Positions 8,231 through 17,243 of a stretch of 63,145 bases of DNA are shown piece after piece (within the stretch, counting starts at the first letter, position 1; each line of letters opens with the position of its first letter). The stretch comes from Jatrophihabitans_A sp035248685. Lineage in GTDB: Bacteria > Actinomycetota > Actinomycetes > Mycobacteriales > Jatrophihabitantaceae. Made by a program: the position numbers and the translations under genes. The stretch lies in NCBI GenBank assembly GCA_035248685.1, contig DATFHF010000063.1:1-63145 (forward strand). Reading direction: 5' to 3'. Under the pieces are notes generated by a model. That model was not told the origin of the DNA. It saw only the letters and a program-made list of their open reading frames with translations, and did not search any database.

Positions 8231-9367
8231 GTGACAGATTCCAAGATCGACAAACGGGCAACTGCCCGGTCGAGAACAGGCACCTTCGAGTACGTCTTTC
8301 CGGCCATTCGCGGCGTGCAGGCAGGCCGCGAGTACTACGTGACCATGTGCCCGCTGCGGCTCATTCCTCGCCTCTTTATGTTCGACGACGAGGAGCTGCC
8401 AGCTGAAATGCGAGCCCAACGAACCCTCAACAAGGGCCGCGTGCCAGATATCGCCCGTTACATGCTCGACAATCCCGAGAACTACGTGTTTTCAGCGCTG
8501 ACCGCATCTGTCGACGCCGATGTGCGCTTCGACCCGGTGGCTGGAGGGAGCCTGAGCGACCGCGTAGGCATGCTGACCATCCCTATGTCGGCTAAGTTTG
8601 TGATCAACGACGGTCAGCACCGACGGGCCGCCATCCAGCAGGCATTGTCTGAGAGCCCGGACTTAGGCGATGAGAGCATCGCCATTGTCATGTACCTGGA
8701 CCTGGGTTTGGCGCGCTGTCAGCAGATGTTCGCCGATCTGAACCGCTATGCCGTTCGGCCAGCCAAGTCGATCGGCGTGCTGTACGACCATCGGGACGAG
8801 ATGTCGGCGCTGACCCGTCTGGTGGTGATGCGATCCGCCTTCTTGCGTGACGTTACGGAGACGGAAACGTCGAATCTAGCTCAGCGCTCGCGCAAGCTGT
8901 TCACGCTGTCGGCGCTGTATGCCGCCAACAAGGCTCTCCTTGAAGGTCAGGAGCAGGAGACGTTCGAACGTCGTGTCGATCTCGCTACGCAGTTCTGGGA
9001 GCTGGTCGCCGACCAGTTCCCCGAGTGGCGTCAGGCCTACGACCGGGAGATCACCGCGGGGGAGGTCCGGCAGGACTTCATCCATACCCATGGCATCGTT
9101 CTGCACGCTCTCGGCAAGGTCGGGCGCACACTGCTCGACCGCAAGAAGGCTGCCTCGTCGTGGACGCCAACCTTACGCAAGCTGCGCACGCTCGACTGGC
9201 ACCGCGCCAGCGGCACTTGGGAGGGTCGAGCCGTCATCGGCGGACGGGTCTCCAAGAGCAGCGCCAACTTGCTGCTGACGACCGCTGCCATCCGCACTGC
9301 CCTTGACCTTCCCCTGCCGCCGGACGAACAGCGGGCCGAGGACGCATTCCAAGGAGGAACCAAGTGA
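8231..9367 (+). CDS. dndB: DNA sulfur modification protein DndB
   Basis: DndB belongs to the DGQHR family and modulates the frequency and regulation of DNA phosphorothioation. The 378-residue product has the signature INDGQHRRAAIQQAL (DGQHR at residues 127-131) and the conserved downstream block FADLNRYAVRPAKS. GTG at 8231 is preceded by AGGA with six bases spacing. The stop overlaps the dndC start by four bases, so dndB-dndC-dndD-dndE are translationally coupled. A second DGQHR gene lies at 17244. Confidence 0.92.
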   Translation: MTDSKIDKRATARSRTGTFEYVFPAIRGVQAGREYYVTMCPLRLIPRLFMFDDEELPAEMRAQRTLNKGRVPDIARYMLDNPENYVFSALTASVDADVRFDPVAGGSLSDRVGMLTIPMSAKFVINDGQHRRAAIQQALSESPDLGDESIAIVMYLDLGLARCQQMFADLNRYAVRPAKSIGVLYDHRDEMSALTRLVVMRSAFLRDVTETETSNLAQRSRKLFTLSALYAANKALLEGQEQETFERRVDLATQFWELVADQFPEWRQAYDREITAGEVRQDFIHTHGIVLHALGKVGRTLLDRKKAASSWTPTLRKLRTLDWHRASGTWEGRAVIGGRVSKSSANLLLTTAAIRTALDLPLPPDEQRAEDAFQGGTK

Positions 9368-10899
9368 CGCGCAGCCTGTCCGTCCGAGCCAAGCGCCGGT
9401 CGGCGTTCGACGACGACGGCTTCGCCGCTACCGTCGATGCGCTGGTGACCCAAACCCAGGAGCTGTACCTGGCCGACGAGGTGCCGTGGGTCGTCGGCTA
9501 CTCGGGCGGCAAGGACTCCACCGCCGTGCTCCAGATCGTCTGGCTGGCGCTCGAAGGGCTTGACGCTACCCAGCGTCATAAGCCGGTCCGCGTCATCAGC
9601 ACCGATACGTTGGTGGAGAATCCGGTTGTCGCAGCCTGGGTCACTCATTCGCTTGAGGTCATGGCGAAGGCGGCAGACGCCAAGGGCCTGCCGCTCACGT
9701 CCCATCGCTTGACGCCGGCTGTCTCAGACACCTTTTGGGTCAACCTGATCGGGCGCGGCTATCCGGCACCGCGGCCGAAGTTCCGCTGGTGCACCGAGCG
9801 ACTCAAGATCAAGCCGTCCAACACCTTCATCCGCGACATGGTCCGCGACCACGGCGAAGCCATCTTGGTGCTCGGCACCCGCAAAGCGGAGAGCGCTGGA
9901 CGTGCACACCGCATGGCCGCGCTCGAAGCCAAGCGCGTCCGCGATCTGCTTAGCCCGAACGAGGCATTGCCGAACTGCCTCGTCTATTCGCCCGTCGAGG
10001 ATTGGTCCAACGATGACGTCTGGACCTTTCTGATGCAGCGCAAGAACCCGTGGGGCTACTCCAATAAGGAGCTGCTGACCATGTACCAGGGGGCCTCGGC
10101 CGACGGTGAGTGCCCGCTGGTGGTCGACTCCAGCACACCCAGCTGTGGTGACAGCCGGTTCGGCTGCTGGACGTGCACGCTCGTCGACAAGGACAAGTCG
10201 ATGTCAGCAATGATCCAAAACGATGAGGAAAAGGAGTGGATGCTGCCGCTCCTGGACCTGCGGAACGCGCTGGATGTCGCCGATGACCGGCACCTGCGCG
10301 ACTTTCGCCGGATGAACGGCTCAGTGCAGCTCTTCCACGGCCAGCCGATCCCAGGCCCGTACACCCAGACGTCGCGAGAGGACTGGCTCAGGCGGCTACT
10401 CGAAGCGCAGGCCTTTATCCGCGCCGAAGGTCCGACCTACGTCCGGTCACTTGAGCTGGTCACGCTCGCTGAGCTGGAGGAGATCCGGCGGTTATGGGTG
10501 GTCGAGAAGCATGAGTTCGAGGACCATCTGCCGGGCATCTATGAGCAGGCCATGGGTGAGGCCTACCCGGGCAGGCCATTGGACGAACACCTGCCACTCG
10601 GCCCCGACATGATCGAAACGCTGCGCGACATCGTCGGCGAGGACCGGCTGCATTTCGAGATGGTCCGCGAACTCCTGGACGTCGAGCAGCGACACCGCGC
10701 CCAGGCACGGCGAGCCGGCCTCTTCGACTCGTTAGAACGCGCACTGCGCCGCGGCTTCTACGACGACGAAGCGGATGCAACGCTGCGTGCCCACCGGCGT
10801 AAAGCTGCCATGGAACGCGTCGAGCACACGCCCGATGACGAATCCCCGAACAGCGATCCGTTCATCAGGGAGCGCGACGCGGATGAGGTGACGGCGTGA
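9364..10899 (+). CDS. dndC: DNA sulfur modification protein DndC (PP-loop sulfurtransferase)
   Basis: DndC is a PAPS-reductase-like ATP pyrophosphatase with an iron-sulfur cluster that activates the DNA backbone for sulfur insertion. In its 511 residues the PP-loop is GYSGGKDSTAV (SGGKDS at 47-52), and the cysteine cluster SCGDSRFGCWTC lies near residues 258-272, with a further Cys in RWCTERLKIKPS. AAGGAGG sits seven bases before the GTG start. The gene overlaps dndB and dndD by GTGA at each end, so expression is tightly coupled. Confidence 0.95.
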   Translation: MTRSLSVRAKRRSAFDDDGFAATVDALVTQTQELYLADEVPWVVGYSGGKDSTAVLQIVWLALEGLDATQRHKPVRVISTDTLVENPVVAAWVTHSLEVMAKAADAKGLPLTSHRLTPAVSDTFWVNLIGRGYPAPRPKFRWCTERLKIKPSNTFIRDMVRDHGEAILVLGTRKAESAGRAHRMAALEAKRVRDLLSPNEALPNCLVYSPVEDWSNDDVWTFLMQRKNPWGYSNKELLTMYQGASADGECPLVVDSSTPSCGDSRFGCWTCTLVDKDKSMSAMIQNDEEKEWMLPLLDLRNALDVADDRHLRDFRRMNGSVQLFHGQPIPGPYTQTSREDWLRRLLEAQAFIRAEGPTYVRSLELVTLAELEEIRRLWVVEKHEFEDHLPGIYEQAMGEAYPGRPLDEHLPLGPDMIETLRDIVGEDRLHFEMVRELLDVEQRHRAQARRAGLFDSLERALRRGFYDDEADATLRAHRRKAAMERVEHTPDDESPNSDPFIRERDADEVTA

Positions 10900-12869
10900 T
10901 CCTCGACGAACTCACGCTAGAGAACGTCGGCACATTCCGTGGCAAGCACACGATCAAGCTGACGCCGCTCGCAGGCAAGCCGGTCGTGCTGATCGGCGGG
11001 CTCAACGGGGCCGGCAAGACCACGATTCTGGAGTCGGTGCACCTGGCGCTGTACGGCTCGTTGTCCCAGCCGTCGGGACGGCGCAGTGGCAGCTACGACT
11101 CCTACCTGCGCAGTCTTATCCATCACGGCGTGCCGGACACCGAAGGCGCCGCCGTCCAGCTGACATTCCGGGCCTATCAGCAGGGTGCGGAGCACACCTA
11201 CCGGATCCGTCGCCGCTGGCGCAGCACCGGTGCCGCAATGCGTGAGATCCTCCTCGTCGCCGTCGACGGCAAGCATGATGAGGCGCTGACCTCCACCTGG
11301 AGCGAGCATGTCGAGACCTTCCTGCCGCGCGGCATCGCCGGGTTGTTCTTCTTCGACGGTGAGCGAATCGAAGCCCTAGCCGACCTCGACCGGTCGCGCC
11401 AAGTGCTCAGCTCGGCACTCGCCTCGTTGCTGGGCCTGGATCTCATTGACCGCCTCGGTACCGACCTCGGTGTACTACGGCGACGCCATCGAGGGGCGGA
11501 GATTCCCGACGAGTTGCGGATCGCCGTGGAAGAACGCAAGCAAGTGATGGCCGCCGCCCGCCAATCGGCGGAAGCGGCGGCGGCTGAGGCGGCGAGTGCT
11601 CGAACCTCCGCCGAGTGGACTGATAAGGAGCTGCACGAACTGACGGAGAAGTACCGTGCCGCAGGCGGCGCGTTGCTCGACCAGCGCGATGCCGCAGAGA
11701 CGCGTCTACAGGTGCTGCGCTCACAGCTGCGTGACGTTGACGATCAGCTCCGACACGAAGCTGCCGACGTCGCGCCGATGCTGCAGGTCATGGAGCTACT
11801 CGGCAGCCTGAGCGAGCAGACGGAACTGGAGCGCACCGCTAACCGCGACAAAATCGTATTGAGTGTTGTGACCGAACGTGATCAGCAGGTGATGGCCCAG
11901 CTTCGGGCTGCCAAGGTCCGGACAAGCGCGCTGGAGGCGATCGAGCAGTTTCTGGCGAGCGACGCAGCGGCGCGACACGCCTCCAGTGAGGTGCCGCGGA
12001 TCAGCGGTCTGCGGGAACCGGAGGTCATCGAGCCGCTCCGTGCAACCGTGCTGCCGACGGTGCGCCGCCGGCTGAAGGGGCTCATATTGCGACGCCAGAG
12101 CCTCCTGGCCGACTTGGAGCAGGCCGAACGAATGCTCGTGACCATCCCGGACGCTGACGCCCTCGCGCCGCTGCGGGAGGCGATGGAGCGGGCGTCTACC
12201 GAAGCGATCCGCCGCCACGCCGCACTGACCCAGAACGAGGAACGGCTGGGCATGCTCAAGTCCGAGCGCGACAAGGCAACAACCGCGTACGAAGCGGCCC
12301 TCGACAAGTCAGCCCAAGCAAGCCTCGTTGCCGACGATGATCGCCGCCTGGTTGACCATGTCGATCGGGTGCGTGCCACGTTGGAGACGCTGCGAGTGGC
12401 GGCGACCGAACGTCATCTCGAGCGGATCTCGGAGCTGATCTTGGAGGCGCTCAACCGACTATTCCGTAAGGACAACCTGGTGACGGCGGTGCAGATCGAC
12501 CCCGTCACGCACACGGTGGCACTCTCCGGAGCACATGCTCGCACCTTGACCGCTAACGAGTTGTCAGCCGGCGAGCGCCAGCTCCTGGCGGTCGCGCTGT
12601 TGTGGGGGCTCGCCCGGGCCGCTGGTCAACCGCTGCCGATGATCGTAGATACGCCACTCGGCCGCCTCGACGGCTCCCACCGCAAGCACCTCATCGAGCG
12701 CTACTTCCCACACGCCTCGCACCAAGTCATCCTGTTATCGACGGACACCGAGATTGACAAGGATTCCTACGACCAACTCCGCACCAAGGTGGGACGGGCC
12801 TACCGGCTGGAGTTTGATCCGACCACCAACGCGACCGCCGTCGAAACCGGCTACTTCTGGGGACAGTAA
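10896..12869 (+). CDS. dndD: DNA sulfur modification protein DndD (SMC-like ATPase)
   Basis: DndD is an SMC/Rad50-like ATPase required for phosphorothioation. Walker A GLNGAGKTT is at residues 35-43, the family-typical FFFDGERIEALAD follows in the first lobe, a long coiled coil fills the middle, and the ABC signature LSAGERQLLAVALLWG (near 556) and Walker B PMIVDTPLGRLD (near 581) close the second lobe. The 657-residue length is normal. GTGA overlap with dndC and a two-base gap to dndE place it in the core operon. Confidence 0.95.
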   Translation: MILDELTLENVGTFRGKHTIKLTPLAGKPVVLIGGLNGAGKTTILESVHLALYGSLSQPSGRRSGSYDSYLRSLIHHGVPDTEGAAVQLTFRAYQQGAEHTYRIRRRWRSTGAAMREILLVAVDGKHDEALTSTWSEHVETFLPRGIAGLFFFDGERIEALADLDRSRQVLSSALASLLGLDLIDRLGTDLGVLRRRHRGAEIPDELRIAVEERKQVMAAARQSAEAAAAEAASARTSAEWTDKELHELTEKYRAAGGALLDQRDAAETRLQVLRSQLRDVDDQLRHEAADVAPMLQVMELLGSLSEQTELERTANRDKIVLSVVTERDQQVMAQLRAAKVRTSALEAIEQFLASDAAARHASSEVPRISGLREPEVIEPLRATVLPTVRRRLKGLILRRQSLLADLEQAERMLVTIPDADALAPLREAMERASTEAIRRHAALTQNEERLGMLKSERDKATTAYEAALDKSAQASLVADDDRRLVDHVDRVRATLETLRVAATERHLERISELILEALNRLFRKDNLVTAVQIDPVTHTVALSGAHARTLTANELSAGERQLLAVALLWGLARAAGQPLPMIVDTPLGRLDGSHRKHLIERYFPHASHQVILLSTDTEIDKDSYDQLRTKVGRAYRLEFDPTTNATAVETGYFWGQ

Positions 12870-12871
12870 CC

Positions 12872-13264
12872 ATGAGCGTCGAACACATCCGTCTCACGCA
12901 ATCTGCCCGCGATCAATTGATCACCTTAAAGCGACGCACCGGCATTACCCAGTGGAACGTGCTCTGCCGCTGGGCAATCTGCAGATCCCTAGCGGAGCCG
13001 GCTCCACCGCCGGTCGTCAAGCTAGTCTTCGACAGCAACGTCGAGATGACCTGGCGGGTCTTTGCCGGCGATCATGGCGATGAACTATGGGCGCTGCTGC
13101 GCTACCGCTGCCACCGCGACGGTCTGCCACTGGACGACGACACGCTTGGACAGCAGTTCCGCCTCCACCTGCACCGCGGCATCGGCTACCTGGTCGGCGA
13201 CCCGCGCGTCACGGACATCGCCGGGCTGATCTCGCTCGGGCTCAGCGAGGCCACGGCAGCATGA
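12872..13264 (+). CDS. dndE: DNA sulfur modification protein DndE
   Basis: DndE is a small ribbon-helix-like protein required for DNA phosphorothioation and reported to bind nicked DNA. The 130-residue product carries the family start HIRLTQSARDQLITLKRRTG and the NVLCRWAICRSLAE helix. It starts two bases after the dndD stop, and its TGA overlaps the ATG of the next gene (ATGA at 13261), so the methyltransferase belongs to the same operon. Confidence 0.9.
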   Translation: MSVEHIRLTQSARDQLITLKRRTGITQWNVLCRWAICRSLAEPAPPPVVKLVFDSNVEMTWRVFAGDHGDELWALLRYRCHRDGLPLDDDTLGQQFRLHLHRGIGYLVGDPRVTDIAGLISLGLSEATAA

Positions 13265-14709
13265 CCGATCGGGTCGCCCGTCACCGCACCGCGATGACGC
13301 GCGCGACCCTCTCACGTCCGCTGATCATGGCGCTGACCGATGGCATCCTGCGATCCGGCCAGTCCTGCTTCGACTACGGCTGCGGCAAGGGCGATGACCT
13401 CCGCAACCTGACAGCCCTCGGCTATGACGTCAGCGGGTGGGATCCAGCCTTTCGAAAGTCCTCAGCCTTCCAAGAGTCCGACGTCGTCAACCTCGGCTAC
13501 GTCGTCAACGTCATCGAAGACCGGGCCGAACGCGCGACGGCCCTCAAGCGCGCATGGGCACTAGCCCGACGAGTGCTCGTCGTGTCGGGACGGCTCTCAT
13601 GGGATGCTCGGGACCTCGTCGGACGACCGCACGGCGACGGCCTCCTGACACGAACTGGAACCTTCCAGAAGTTCTACGAGCAGCAGGAACTGGCGGACTG
13701 GATCAGTGACCTGCTCGGCGTCGTACCGGTGGCAGCCGCACCCGGCATCTTCTACGTCTTCCGCGATGGAGCGGACGCGCAGGAGTTCCTTTCTGCCCGG
13801 GCATACACCTACCGGCCACGAGTCCAGGTCGACCCGCACGAGGTGTACGAGACCCATAAGGCAGTGCTCTCACCGTTGCTCGATTTTCTGACCGTGCATG
13901 CCCGCCCGCCACGAGCCGGGGAACTAGCGCCTGACGCCGAGGCTGCCATCCGCGAGGCGTTCGCAAGCTTCGGTCGAGCGGTACGTTTGATCCAACAAGT
14001 CACCGAGCCCGAGCAGTGGGAGCAAATCCGCATCCAGCGCCGCAACGAATTGCTGATCTATATTGCCATGTCCCGCTTCGGCCGTCGTCCACGCTTCAGC
14101 CAGCTTCCGCCAAGCCTGGCGCTCGACATCCGCGTGCTCCTCGGGACCTACCAGGCAGCTTGTGTCCAAGCCGATCGTCTGCTGCTCGCCTGCGGCGATC
14201 CGGCGCTGATCCTCGTCTCAGCCCGTGCGAGCACCGTTGGCAAGCAGACCCCATCTGCGCTCTATGTCCATCGGAACGCCCTCGGACTCTTGCCGCCTGT
14301 CCTCCGCGTCTACGAAGCCTGTGCCCGCGTGCTGGCGGGTACGGTCGAGCAAGCAAACATGATCAAGCTGTTGGTCACCGAGCCGCAGGTCTCGTACCTG
14401 TCTTATCCGCGATTCGACCGCGACGCACACCCCACGCTAGCCAGCGCTGTCACAGTGAACCTGAGGCGCCTCTCGGTGGATTGGCGGGACTACAGCCGCT
14501 CCGACAATCCACCCCTCCTGCACCGCAAGGAGGAGTTCCTCGGGCCCGGTGACCCGCGGCGACCACTGTATGAGCGGCTGACGCGAGCAGAAGTGCGGGC
14601 TGGGCTTTACACGTACCCGGAGCGGATCGGCACGCTACACGGATGGCAACAGACGCTCGGCCAGCGGAGCGTCACTATCCGTGGTCACCGAATGTTTCAG
14701 GGGGTCTGA
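13261..14709 (+). CDS. DNA phosphorothioation-associated putative methyltransferase
   Basis: A 482-residue protein of the dnd-associated methyltransferase family, often found beside dndBCDE. The SAM-binding motif FDYGCGKGDD (residues 37-46) and GYDVSGWDP are clear, and a long C-terminal domain of unknown role follows. ATG at 13261 overlaps the dndE stop; the frame stays open further upstream but that part overlaps dndE and lacks homology. Its end overlaps the convergent AIPR gene by 13 bases. Substrate (DNA, tRNA or other) is not known from the sequence. Confidence 0.85.
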   Translation: MTDRVARHRTAMTRATLSRPLIMALTDGILRSGQSCFDYGCGKGDDLRNLTALGYDVSGWDPAFRKSSAFQESDVVNLGYVVNVIEDRAERATALKRAWALARRVLVVSGRLSWDARDLVGRPHGDGLLTRTGTFQKFYEQQELADWISDLLGVVPVAAAPGIFYVFRDGADAQEFLSARAYTYRPRVQVDPHEVYETHKAVLSPLLDFLTVHARPPRAGELAPDAEAAIREAFASFGRAVRLIQQVTEPEQWEQIRIQRRNELLIYIAMSRFGRRPRFSQLPPSLALDIRVLLGTYQAACVQADRLLLACGDPALILVSARASTVGKQTPSALYVHRNALGLLPPVLRVYEACARVLAGTVEQANMIKLLVTEPQVSYLSYPRFDRDAHPTLASAVTVNLRRLSVDWRDYSRSDNPPLLHRKEEFLGPGDPRRPLYERLTRAEVRAGLYTYPERIGTLHGWQQTLGQRSVTIRGHRMFQGV

Positions 14710-16511
14710 TTTGCAATATTCGCCAGCTTGGCAGACAAGTCCTCGTCGGCCAAGTCGTCTTCGAGCGTTGCGCGGATCTGCGTCAAAGCCTCGCTCCGCT
14801 GCAGCGTCGCCTTCAACGCTGACTTGTCCGGTAGTGACGACAGCCATAGCCGCATCGATTTGAAGACAAGCCGCCAGACGACCTTGGCGGTCGCATCATT
14901 CGCATCCAGTAGTCGCGCACGCAACACGCTGGCGCGGTAATCCGCGATGCTGCTGTAGCGCTTGGTAAGCACGACGTGGGCCAGTGCAATGGCGTGAGCG
15001 CAGGCCAGCTTCTGCACCCGGCGAAGCGTCTCGATCTGGCTCGGTGCGCCGGGCGCATCCGAGATCGGATTGGCGAAACTTGGCACCAGGGCGAGCAGTT
15101 CGGCTTGGTGGCTCACGGTCATCAGCCGGGCCGCTTGCTCGTACAGCACGTTAGCCAGCATGTAGACCTGCGCCGAAACCGTAGTGTCGAATGCCTCCGA
15201 CTCCAGTTCAGCGAAGATGGAGTCCTTCTTCGCAATGGCATCGGCCGGTTTGCCGCGGAAGGCGAGGTGTCGCTGGCCGATGTCTTCCTTTGTGACGCGC
15301 CCGCCGTGGTATCCCTGGCGTGCCGCCGCGGTTAGGGAATTCCACTCGCCTCGGCGGCGCTCGTAGAAGACCGGCGGCATCAGCATGCCGAAGGCGCTCT
15401 GCAGGGTCCGCTGCCGTCGCTCATTCGACTTCAGGTCGCCGGTCCGTACAGGGCTCTGGCTGTTGGTGTATTCGGAGATCTGCTCGAGCGCGGCACGTCC
15501 TTGGTCGTCCTCGGTGACCGCAATGATCCTGGCTTGAACCGACACATCGCCCGGCTGTAAATTGGCCCGACGATCGCGCAGCACCGACGATGTCTGGGCG
15601 CCGTTGACAATCTGCGGATTCTCGACCGTCAGTACGGTCTGGTCGCTGGACGTCTTGAACGCAAAGCTATCCGCGACAATCGTGATGCCGTTGTTGTAAA
15701 GCCAAAAGGCACCACGGCCTTCCGGGCTTTCTAGCGTCGCCAGCATTGATTTGTTCACGCGGTTGGCGCGCCGAAGGTAGTAGCGCACGTTGCTGTGGAA
15801 CAGTCGGGGTCCTGCCTTACTGGCGGCATCAGCCAGAGATCGGCCATCGATCGTCGCGACCGCGACCTTTTCCACGCCGCTCAACGCGACCGTGCCCCGT
15901 TCAAAATGCTCGTCGACGCCAGCGACGGCGAATTCGATCGTCTCGCCCTTGAGGTCAGCGATCGGGTCGTCGGCCAGCCGTGTCGACCACAACTGTTCGA
16001 GATCGTAGAAAGTGGCCCGAAAGTTACTGCCAAGCTGCTCAGCGGCCGCCTCTTTCTCGCTCTTTGTCTGGTCCGATACCGATCCAGCGATCATGAAATC
16101 GAGCGAGACGGCGACGTCATCCATCAACGCTTGCTGCAGATCGAGTGCGATCGAGGACAACTTGTCTCGGTGAACGCCATCCTCAATTTTGACGGGATCT
16201 TGCAGCAGCAAGGCGGCCCGCAACAGCGGGTCGAGTTGGCCGCCGCCAACCTGACCGGTGCCAGGGTTGTCGAGGTACTTGGCCTGCAATAGGTGAAAGA
16301 CGCCACCGTCCCGGTCGTAGTACCAACCGTCCAACCCGGCATCGCCTTGCGACAGCGTGTCGGTCTGGGTGAAGGCGTCGTCCTCCTCTACCTCAAACAG
16401 AAAATGCAGGCACCAGGCGGGAAACGCCCGCCGTACGTCAACGCCATATTTATCGGCCCACTCAATGACCTGCTGCCGCATCCACGGGACGAAGTCCGGC
16501 GCGACTGCCAC
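14697..16511 (-). CDS. AIPR family protein (abortive-infection phage-resistance type)
   Basis: The 604-residue protein matches the AIPR family. The diagnostic block is WLYNNGITIVADSF followed by NPQIVNGAQTSSVL. The N-terminal domain has a restriction-endonuclease-like core: Asp61 in GLDGWYYD and Gln76-x-Lys78 in HLLQAKY, a PD-(D/E)XK-type arrangement. Start is GTG at 16511. It converges on the dnd methyltransferase and is divergent from the GIY-YIG gene. Family members are linked to phage defence, so here it may be an effector for the phosphorothioation system or an independent defence gene in the same island. Confidence 0.82.
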   Translation of the reverse strand: MAVAPDFVPWMRQQVIEWADKYGVDVRRAFPAWCLHFLFEVEEDDAFTQTDTLSQGDAGLDGWYYDRDGGVFHLLQAKYLDNPGTGQVGGGQLDPLLRAALLLQDPVKIEDGVHRDKLSSIALDLQQALMDDVAVSLDFMIAGSVSDQTKSEKEAAAEQLGSNFRATFYDLEQLWSTRLADDPIADLKGETIEFAVAGVDEHFERGTVALSGVEKVAVATIDGRSLADAASKAGPRLFHSNVRYYLRRANRVNKSMLATLESPEGRGAFWLYNNGITIVADSFAFKTSSDQTVLTVENPQIVNGAQTSSVLRDRRANLQPGDVSVQARIIAVTEDDQGRAALEQISEYTNSQSPVRTGDLKSNERRQRTLQSAFGMLMPPVFYERRRGEWNSLTAAARQGYHGGRVTKEDIGQRHLAFRGKPADAIAKKDSIFAELESEAFDTTVSAQVYMLANVLYEQAARLMTVSHQAELLALVPSFANPISDAPGAPSQIETLRRVQKLACAHAIALAHVVLTKRYSSIADYRASVLRARLLDANDATAKVVWRLVFKSMRLWLSSLPDKSALKATLQRSEALTQIRATLEDDLADEDLSAKLANIANQTP

Positions 16512-16689
16512 TCGGAGACCTTCCTTCCTACCGTTCGGCTACTCAAAGTCTGCCGAGGTTACCGTGCGCACTGCCGACTGCCAGTCACCGGCTGCCAATA
16601 ACAGGCTGTAGCCGAACCGGCGAGCCATCCGTCCGCAGCCCACATGCCAGGCTGCTGAAGTCATGCAGACGCTCGCCTTGCCCGTCTGC

Positions 16690-16763
16690 TTGACATAGCT
16701 GCTTGTTTGCGAATACAGTCCAAATGTTAGCCAATACAAAGCAGCCTAAGTTACAAACATTGG
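16690..16763 (+). promoter_or_regulatory. Promoter and possible operator before the GIY-YIG/DGQHR operon
   Basis: TTGACA at 16690-16695 and TACAGT at 16714-16719 are separated by 18 bases. Just downstream, CCAAATGTTAG (16720-16730) and AACATTGG (16756-16763) form an imperfect inverted repeat in an AT-rich stretch, with the second arm reaching the ribosome-binding site. The rest of the 261-base divergent spacer shows no other clear signal. Confidence 0.55.
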
Positions 16764-16772
16764 AGAGGCATC

Positions 16773-17237
16773 GTGACAGCAGCAGCCAACATAGCCCTGC
16801 TGAACCGTGACCGCGCGTCGGTCGGTAAGAGTGCCGTGCGGTGTCAGACCCACACGGAATGGGCCACTTGGCGGAAGGAGGTCACGCGCAACCCGCCGAT
16901 GCTTCGGCTCGACGGCACCGTGGCCTTCCTAGAGGGGTGGACGCTGCTGGTCCCCGCGGAGAGCGGCGTCTACTTTATCCACGACCTGCGGGGCTTCATC
17001 TACATCGGCCGGACGCGCAATCTCAACCTCCGCTACCGGCAGCACTACTGGGCGAGCCATAACCAGGATCTCGCCGCAGCCATCAAAGCACCAGTTGGCC
17101 AGATCGAGTTCTCCTGGATCACCTGCGACGAACGGGTCGCCATTGAGCTCGAACGCACTTACATCCACGGTTTCCAGCCCCTCGCCAACGGCATCCGTTT
17201 CACCACGACCGACTCGAAGACTCCTGATAAGGACTGA
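16773..17237 (+). CDS. GIY-YIG nuclease family protein
   Basis: A 154-residue protein with a complete GIY-YIG nuclease core: GVY at residues 65-67, YIG at 77-79, Arg87 in RTRNLNLRYRQH, and the metal-binding Glu (127) in IELERTYIHGF followed by PLAN. About 60 residues precede the domain and may recognise DNA or a partner. GTG at 16773 has GGAGAGG upstream. It is followed after six bases by a DGQHR gene on the same strand, so the two form an operon. The catalytic set looks intact, so I infer an active DNA nuclease, plausibly the restriction effector of the dnd island. Confidence 0.82.
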   Translation: MTAAANIALLNRDRASVGKSAVRCQTHTEWATWRKEVTRNPPMLRLDGTVAFLEGWTLLVPAESGVYFIHDLRGFIYIGRTRNLNLRYRQHYWASHNQDLAAAIKAPVGQIEFSWITCDERVAIELERTYIHGFQPLANGIRFTTTDSKTPDKD

Positions 17238-17243
17238 ATTCAA

